Shown: positions 58,257 through 64,000 of the stretch, piece by piece | Layout of the letters: each line of letters starts with the position of its first letter | Numbering within the stretch: the first letter of the stretch is position 1 | DNA from: Serpula lacrymans var. lacrymans S7.9 | Lineage: Eukaryota; Basidiomycota; Agaricomycetes; Boletales; Serpulaceae | Direction of reading: 5' to 3' | Assembly: GCF_000218685.1 (NCBI RefSeq) | Contig: NW_006763307.1 | Coordinates: 470,507-534,506 of the forward strand | DNA length: 64,000 nt | Notes under the pieces: model-generated | Database searches by the model: none | Seen by the model: only the letters and a program-made list of their open reading frames with translations | What the model was told of the DNA's origin: nothing | Made by a program: the position numbers and the translations under genes

Positions 58257-58695
58257 ATGGCCCTCCGCACTGATCGTGTCCGCATTGTCGCTCTGTTCAA
58301 GAAGAAAGATGGTATCTCGAAGGAGGATTTCGACAAGTTCTGGCTCGATGACCATTCGAAGCTTTTTAACTCGCTCCCTGTAGTTAAGAAGAACATCCTC
58401 AAATATGAGCAGGTTCGTGTGAAGTTTTTGACTTTAGCAGTCCTGCGTTTCTGATTGTAACACACTGTTACAGGCTCATGCCAACCCTGTTGTTAGCCAA
58501 GCCATTGGCGAGGCTGGTCTGAACGTTTCCCCATGGGACGCCATGGCCGTGTTTGAGGCTGCAACCTTCGAGGCCCTCACAGAGGTCTTCACTGACGAGG
58601 AGTACCGCCGTGTTGTGGCTGCTGAGGAGCTAAAGTTTTTCGAGAAGGGTGGCCAGATGTTTGCCTCGAACTTTGCTACCATCATTGATAACTAG
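58257..58695 (+). CDS. EthD-domain protein (dimeric alpha/beta barrel)
   Basis: Two exons encode about 125 residues. MALRTDRVRIVALFKKKDG starts the first strand; ISKEDFDKFWLDDHSKLF is the EthD motif (F..FW..DH), and KKNILKYEQ closes exon 1. After the intron (donor at about 58413, CAG acceptor near 58473) the frame reads AHANPVVSQAIGEAGLNVSP, AMAVFEAATFEALTEVFTDE and FFEKGGQMFASNFATIIDN to 58695. Proteins of this fold are small dimers; some degrade ethers or cyclise polyketides, many are unstudied. Here no pathway neighbour indicates a substrate. The codon use is GC-rich and strongly biased, suggesting good expression. Confidence 0.85.
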
Positions 58696-59108
58696 ACGAC
58701 CTTGACGACATCGTGAGTGTTTCTGGTAATTTGTGACGCATCGCACTCAGATTGACATTTTGGGACACAGTTAGTCTCGAACCCAGAAGCTAGGGCTCCA
58801 CGCTAGGTCTGTTCCCACCCGTCTGGATTCGAGACTAGGACACAGTATGCTCATTACATGCAAAAGAGTTATGTTTTTATACCACCATCATGAAGGGATT
58901 ATGTTGTGTAGAACTCTGTAATCATTATCGGCTCGCAGCCGAATACAAAACAGTAAAATCATCTATGGCAGCCACAGATCACCAGTTGGGGAGAGCTGTG
59001 GATTACTATGACGTAAGCCCAGGTCGGAGTGTGAACGCATGGACCGCCAATATTACGCGGATGAGAGTCTCCTAACCGCTGCCACTTGAGATTATCTCGA
59101 TATTTATC

Positions 59109-59934
59109 ATGCACCAACCACCGAGTGCGCCCATCCTCAACTCTTTCCCGTCTGCCAATGAGCTCGTTGAATCATTGGCAGCTTTTATTGTAAAGCTCCA
59201 GAAGGACTCTATCGACAAGAAGGGGAGGTTCACCGTAGCAATATCTGGTGGTTCGCTCCCGAAACAGTTGAAGGGCCTCATTGGCAATGCATCAGTAAAA
59301 TGGGACAAGTGGTTCGTATTTTTGAAGGTTATTAAAGGTCATGAATGTTGACGGATCGGATAGGCAAGTTTTCTATGCTGATGAGCGGGCTGTTCCGCTT
59401 GATCATCCCGACTCAAACCACAAGCTTTGTTTCGACGAGCTCTTCTCTAAAGTTCCCATACCTTCTACCAATATCCATACTCTCGACCCTTCTTTTATCG
59501 AAGACTTGGAGGAGCTGTCAGATCATTACGAGAAAGAACTCATTCGCGAGTTCGCTCAGAAGGACTCTGCTCGATTTCCTGTCTTCGACCTTATTCTTCT
59601 CGGCATTGGTCCGGATGGGCATACCGCATCCCTTTTTCCAGGTCATGAGCTACTTGCAGAAGAAGACAGATGGGTCGCATATATCGAGGATTCACCGAAA
59701 CCACCTCCCAAACGGATCACTCTCACTTACCCTGTCATAAATCACGCTGCACAGGTGGCTTTCGTTGCAACGGGTGAAGGGAAAGTTGATATGTTAAGTA
59801 ACATATTGGATAAGCCGGAGGAAGGGCTTCCTGCTTCCAGGGTTAAGCCCGTATATCCAGGTCAATTATATTGGTTCGTTGACGATGCTGCTTCTGCCAA
59901 GGTGCAGTATCCTCGTACTCCCTTCAGGTTGTAG
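59109..59934 (+). CDS. 6-phosphogluconolactonase
   Basis: Exon 1 (from 59109) has [20 protein letters not shown] and the motif [18 protein letters not shown], typical of the glucosamine-6-phosphate isomerase/6PGL fold. The GTTCGT donor near 59312 and GATAG acceptor near 59363 join WDKW to [20 protein letters not shown]. Further on come [20 protein letters not shown] (the catalytic [13 protein letters not shown] box with His) and [20 protein letters not shown], ending YPRTPFRL at 59934. Total about 257 residues, normal for the fungal SOL-type enzyme. It hydrolyses 6-phosphogluconolactone in the oxidative pentose phosphate pathway, in the cytosol. It looks complete. Confidence 0.93.
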
Positions 59935-60158
59935 ACTCGATGGCTGGAGTGTTATGAAGAAGATAAAGAAGTTGTACCCGTATTGTTATACTGTATACAA
60001 TCAATTCTCCGTTGTTTGCATTGAATCCATATGTTCCTGTAAGACTTTTGCTGTACGTAAGTTTGCGTAACTGTGGCGTGAACTTGAACCCAAGCCTGCA
60101 TAGTACAACGTTCTTATATTTCTCAACTCAAATTACATCTTCTTACATTTTTCAAAAG

Positions 60159-61346
60159 ATGCCGTCTCGTCGAGATAGGGAAACAGAGAAATCACTGGAA
60201 AGAGATCGCTCTCGTTCTCCAGGCAGAGCTTACAGCCTACCATCCGGTGTGGATCCCATATCTGAGAAAGATTACTTTTTGAAGAGTGACGAATTCAGAG
60301 TATGGCTAAAAGATGAGAAAGGGAAGGTATGTCGCGTTTTTCTGTAATAAATAAAAGCGTGGTGCAGTGTAATGTAACTTTTTCCAGTACTTTGATGAGC
60401 TTTCAGGAGATAGAGCAAGAAGGTGGGTACTACCCTGCATTCACGACAGTTAATCGTATTCACACATATGTCAGCTACTTTCGCAAATTTGTCAAGGTAA
60501 ACTTCTGTGTTTCAAAGCATTTTTTCTGCCTTTTTCTCAAATAAAACCTTGAAAGGCTTGGAACCGGGGGAAATTATCCAGTTCGTTTCGTTCTCTTTCC
60601 TCCTTATTTGGTTGATCATGAGGCCCTACTTATACATCTCATTATTAGAAACACTGTATAGTGGCGTGAATCTTTCGGCGCAGTCTGCAACGAACCAGAC
60701 AGCATATAAATGGTCGTTCGGCCCAGGAGTTAGTTCAGAAGCCCTCAGGGCTGTCCGGGAAGAAGTGGGCTCTGCTACATACGGCCGCGACTTGAAATCC
60801 CAAGCTACTTCAAGTAGTAAGGGTGCTAATCGTGTACACGGTCCTACATTACCCTCTGCGTCAGACCTGGTACTGGCTCGAGAGGCCGCATCAGAATATC
60901 AAGCCGCAGAACGTGATTACAAAAGGAAACGAGATCGCACAGAAGCGAAGGAAAGAGTGGAGGATATGGTTGGACCAAAACCAGTCGGCAGAGAAGCTAT
61001 GCTAGAAAAGAAGAGAGCACGCAGGGAGAACGACAAGAATTTCAGGGAGAAGGGCGACGATGGATTTGAGGCGGACGAGTCGACATTACTAGGCGGAGGC
61101 GATAGCTTTCGGGACCAGTACGTGATTTTTTATCATTGTGTCGTGCCTAATACTCAAATGCTACATTTGTATCCCTCCTCAAGCATCGCAAGACGTGATG
61201 CTGCACGGAAGCGATTTGAAGAAAAGAGGAACGCAGACAAAGGGGATAAAAATTCTTCTACACAAGAACGTGCAACCGCCATACGAGAGAAAGACAAGGC
61301 TACCATGGATATGTTCCAGCAGCTGGCCAAGCAAAGGTTTGGTTGA
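60159..61346 (+). CDS. Conserved RS-rich protein, possibly splicing-associated
   Basis: The start at 60159 gives MPSRRDRETEKSLERDRSRS, an Arg/Ser-rich tail. The conserved block DYFLKSDEFRVWLKDEKGK, YFDELSGDRAR, SYFRKFVKAWNRGKL spans four tiny exons (60388-60422, 60475-60496, 60556-60579 among them), followed by LYSGVNLS. The C-terminal half (exon from about 60650) is charged and probably coiled: YQAAERDYKRKRDRTEAKER, REAMLEKKRARREN and, after a last intron, RRDAARKRFEEKR to TMDMFQQLAKQRFG at 61346. The ordered block is conserved across eukaryotes in small RS-containing nuclear proteins, but I cannot give a firm name. A nuclear, RNA-processing role is inferred from composition only. Confidence 0.75.
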
Positions 61347-61891
61347 TTACCTCCGAGGAACTCTCTTGTCCACTACATGTACTCCTAATCAACGCTTGCG
61401 CCTACTTGTGACACTATTTTTTCCATTCAGAAGGATATTCGGTTGTACATCATACTAACAACACGGCACCTCTGCATGGGAACGATCGTTTATGTCCAGG
61501 CTTGGTCCTCGAAATCAAGGAGACCATGTTGTTCGACAATCCAAATCAGACACTGAACCATTCCGAAGCTCGTGAATTACTATGAGATTGATTTTTGTAG
61601 AAAACCAGACTGGAACAATGAATGTGAGTGTCAGCTGACGTCCAACCGGTTTCATAGATGAGTGAGGTGAGTCCCATGCTCGGTCCTCTAGGTCAGTCAT
61701 GGGTGGAGAAGAGCAAGTATGACTCACAAAATCACCATCTCGTTGGTATATTCCAAAGGGTATGTATCATCTGTTCCTTTTGGAAACGCAATGACGAAAA
61801 TTCGAAAGGCGAAGTAGTATTGGGCCCTCATCCTCATCGTAGTCTTCATCGAGAGACCTGGTGTAGCTCGTAGAGCAGCAATCGCTTAAAA

Positions 61892-62146
61892 CAGGATGTT
61901 CTTAGAAAAGCGGAGAAGACAAAGGCCGAACAAGACATCGACACTGAAGCACAGAAGGCCAAGTCCAGGTGCGATGATAGGACAGTATCTATATCTGATA
62001 ACCTCGGCATATCATCTGGCACTCAGGAAGACTTGACCATGGCGATGCATAATAGATGTCGAAAGCAATTGAACATTCCAGATTCAGATTCCAACAGCTA
62101 CATGGCAGGAGAGATTAAACTCGGTGCAATTTGGTATCAGCAATGA
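61892..62146 (+). other. Open frame without start, possible last exon of an unknown or decayed gene
   Basis: 85 codons are open (QDVLRKAEKTKAEQDIDTEA and onward to KLGAIWYQQ, TGA at 62144-62146). The Lys/Glu-rich start looks coil-forming. No upstream exon in 61350-61890 joins convincingly. The stretch 61350-62449 otherwise shows no gene. Confidence 0.3.
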
Positions 62147-62449
62147 CGGGATGCTGGACATGGATGAGATAGACAGGTCACCACGACAGCGTACATGTCC
62201 AACAAACCCTGGCACCCATCTCGGTTACGAGAAAATTACGGTTTTGACAGTGTTAATTTGAATGGAAGTTTTGGAGCCCTGAGTGATTGAAGATCGATAT
62301 ATATGGGAGTCTACTTCCAGCCTCAATCTCACCCGTTCTGAAAATCGACGAGCAACATGAAATTTCAAACCGCACAAACAACAAATTAGCAATGTCTGGA
62401 TAACAATGTATGCGACTAGAATGACATTGCACCCTTGAAATAAAATAAC

Positions 62450-63724
62450 TCATGCAGTACCCATTCGCTTTTCTTTTCCTCTTGGCCTTTCGCGAACAAC
62501 CATCTTGTTGCTGTTCTTTGGGCCCTTAGGTCCAGGTTTGCGAGTGCGCTTGCCCTTGGTAGGCCATCCCCATATAGATACAGGATGTTTGTTCGATTTC
62601 GATTTACCACGTCCACCTCCGTGAGGGTGGTCCTTCCTATAATGCACACGCGAATTTTACATGAAGATGAAAACTAATTGGTTTAATGGGACTTACGCGT
62701 TCATCGCTACACCTCTGACACGAGGCCTCCAACCCAGCCAGCGATTTCTCCCAGCTTTACCCAGTTTACGGCTCTTCCACAACGGGTTGCTCACCTTTCC
62801 CACTATTGCACAGCAGTCTTGCAATATCTTTCGCACTTCACCGCTCTGCAATCGAACGAGGGAATACCGCCCAGATTCCTCGTGCGTAACAATTTGTGCG
62901 AACGACCCTGCGGAACGCACGAGTAAACCCTTGCCGTCGGGTTTCAGGGAGACACAATGAATGACCGTGCCTGTAGGGATAAGACGTAGAGGAAGGACGT
63001 TCCCAGGCTTGACTGTTTTGGCACGAAGAATACCAAGTGCAAGAGCTGCTGAAGAGGACTCTGTGCTAGATTGTGCTTGAGCCTCTGTGGCCTCGCCAGT
63101 GCTGTTACGCTTATCCCTAGAGTCAACATATCCAGGGACAAACCCTTCGGGTATACCCGACCTGAAGCTCTCTACTACATCGCCAGCCCTCATACCCTCG
63201 CATGCTAGAATATAGCTCCACTTCTTCAGCCCGTCCAATTCTGGATTCCTGTTCTTCACCAGTGCAATATGTGCCGACCTGCCAGGGTCGTACTCTATGC
63301 GCACGACATCACATATACCTGGCGCCTTGCGCATGAAATCAACGACACGAATACGTTGCTTGTGTCCTCCTCCTCTGAAGCGTACTGTGATGCGACCGTG
63401 AGCATTTCGACCACCTTTTTTTCGGAGAGGTGCGGTGAGGAGACGGAGAGGTCTTCCTGGGTAGATATGGTTGTTGATAGGTCTACGAAGGTGACGAACA
63501 CCAGGTGAAACGGGTTTGTAGGTTTTAAAAAGGGTGGTCGATGCGTCTAGAGAAGTTGCAGAGGGTGCTGAGGTCGGTGGGGGAGTGAGCTGTGTAGCAT
63601 AAGTGCGCGTTATGGTATTTGAATGTAAACTTGAGCGTAGAAGATTATAACAAGGCCTTTGAGTGGGCTGAGATAGGGATTGCACGCATCTCAGCAAGCT
63701 TGAGCTGCCACGCAGACCAAACAT
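62450..63724 (-). CDS. RML2: Mitochondrial large-subunit ribosomal protein uL2m
   Basis: The start at 63724 ([18 protein letters not shown]) gives a basic, Ser-rich mitochondrial leader; the frame stays open 64 codons further upstream but that part does not look like a leader. The uL2 core follows: [67 protein letters not shown] (OB fold), [19 protein letters not shown] (SH3-like fold), [20 protein letters not shown] and [25 protein letters not shown] text ([20 protein letters not shown]). One intron (donor GTAAGT near 62695, TATAG acceptor near 62640) separates it from [18 protein letters not shown], which carries the peptidyl-transferase-loop motif with the conserved His. Stop at 62450. About 405 residues including the leader, with an acidic/Ser insertion between the two folds ([17 protein letters not shown]). 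Needed for mitochondrial translation. Confidence 0.95.
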
Positions 63725-64000
63725 TCGTAGCAGAACAGAACCAAAGCTCTGAGGTGAAAACTTGAAAACAGCGAAATAAGCGCCACTCCGTTTCTGGGCG
63801 CGTTTGTTTGCAGCGACCAAACAAGCGCGTCCTGCTCCTGTTCCCCAATCACAAAACCATGGTATGCAAGCATTTACCCTACACAGGACTGTAATAATGG
63901 ACTTTACAGGCTGCACAAATATCCACAGGAACGTCCGAGCTGCGGGACATCACAAAAATGGAGCGGATAGGTACCTCCAGCCAGTCTTTTGTTGCACCTT
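63725..64000. other. 5' flank of uL2m and window edge
   Basis: An ATG at about 63949-63960 on plus (CAAAAATGGAGCGG) could start a divergent gene, but only a dozen codons are inside the window. Confidence 0.25.

Noticed and set aside
63725..63916. 64-codon in-frame N-terminal extension of uL2m
   Set aside because: It does not look like a targeting peptide, while MFGLRG at 63724 starts a typical one; the extension is probably 5' UTR that happens to be open.

Overview
The window is nuclear DNA of a filamentous basidiomycete, most likely an Agaricomycete. Genes are split by many short introns (about 50-60 bp, GT...AG). The transposon families and gene families are those of mushroom genomes: Plavaka-type DNA transposon, chromodomain Gypsy, Copia, alpha-kinase with an HxxxC tail, DUF6533/DUF6534 membrane proteins. 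The species cannot be named from the sequence.

Layout. (1) 1-4.8 kb: the end of an unknown gene, one hypothetical three-exon gene on the minus strand (358-1646) and a decayed DUF6533-like remnant (2470-2910); the rest looks empty. (2) 4.8-33.4 kb is a transposon island. It begins with a broken alpha-kinase gene (4863-8774) that has a solo LTR inside an exon, followed by an internally deleted integrase-type transposase (9310-10616) and a solo LTR (11952-12580). At its centre is a 12.5-kb element, 13875-26329, bounded by matching terminal inverted repeats (CATCAGTAAAAGTC...) and a TA target duplication. That element carries two divergent genes: a Plavaka transposase (minus, decayed) and an unnamed companion gene (plus). 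A Copia retrotransposon (15788-20792, target duplication GATAC) sits inside the transposase, and a solo LTR (22594-23220, CTTAC) sits between the two divergent genes. An unclassified repeat (repeat X) hosts the whole element; an unoccupied copy of X at about 6226-6572 shows the pre-insertion site. Next door a chromodomain Gypsy (26359-32531, target duplication TGTAA) has entered the same copy of X, and so has a further solo LTR (32674-32891, CCATG). (3) 33.6-64 kb is ordinary gene-rich euchromatin: a cytochrome P450, an alpha/beta hydrolase with an Asp nucleophile, an MCT-like MFS transporter, leucine aminopeptidase, a tandem pair of DUF6534 membrane proteins, saccharopine dehydrogenase (LYS1), a GH28 pectinase, histone H3, an EthD-domain protein, 6-phosphogluconolactonase, an RS-rich conserved protein and mitochondrial ribosomal protein uL2m.

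The most unusual items are the two-gene TIR element with its companion protein, and the Copia element. The Copia's two LTRs look unrelated although it has perfect target duplications, and its 5' LTR contains a complete tRNA-like Pol III unit (A box, B box, cloverleaf, T-run) ending a few bases before a half-tRNA(iMet) primer site. In all three large elements several reading frames are broken by TGA codons exactly where CGA (Arg) is expected, which points to CpG deamination. All family assignments are from memory of motifs; no searches were run.
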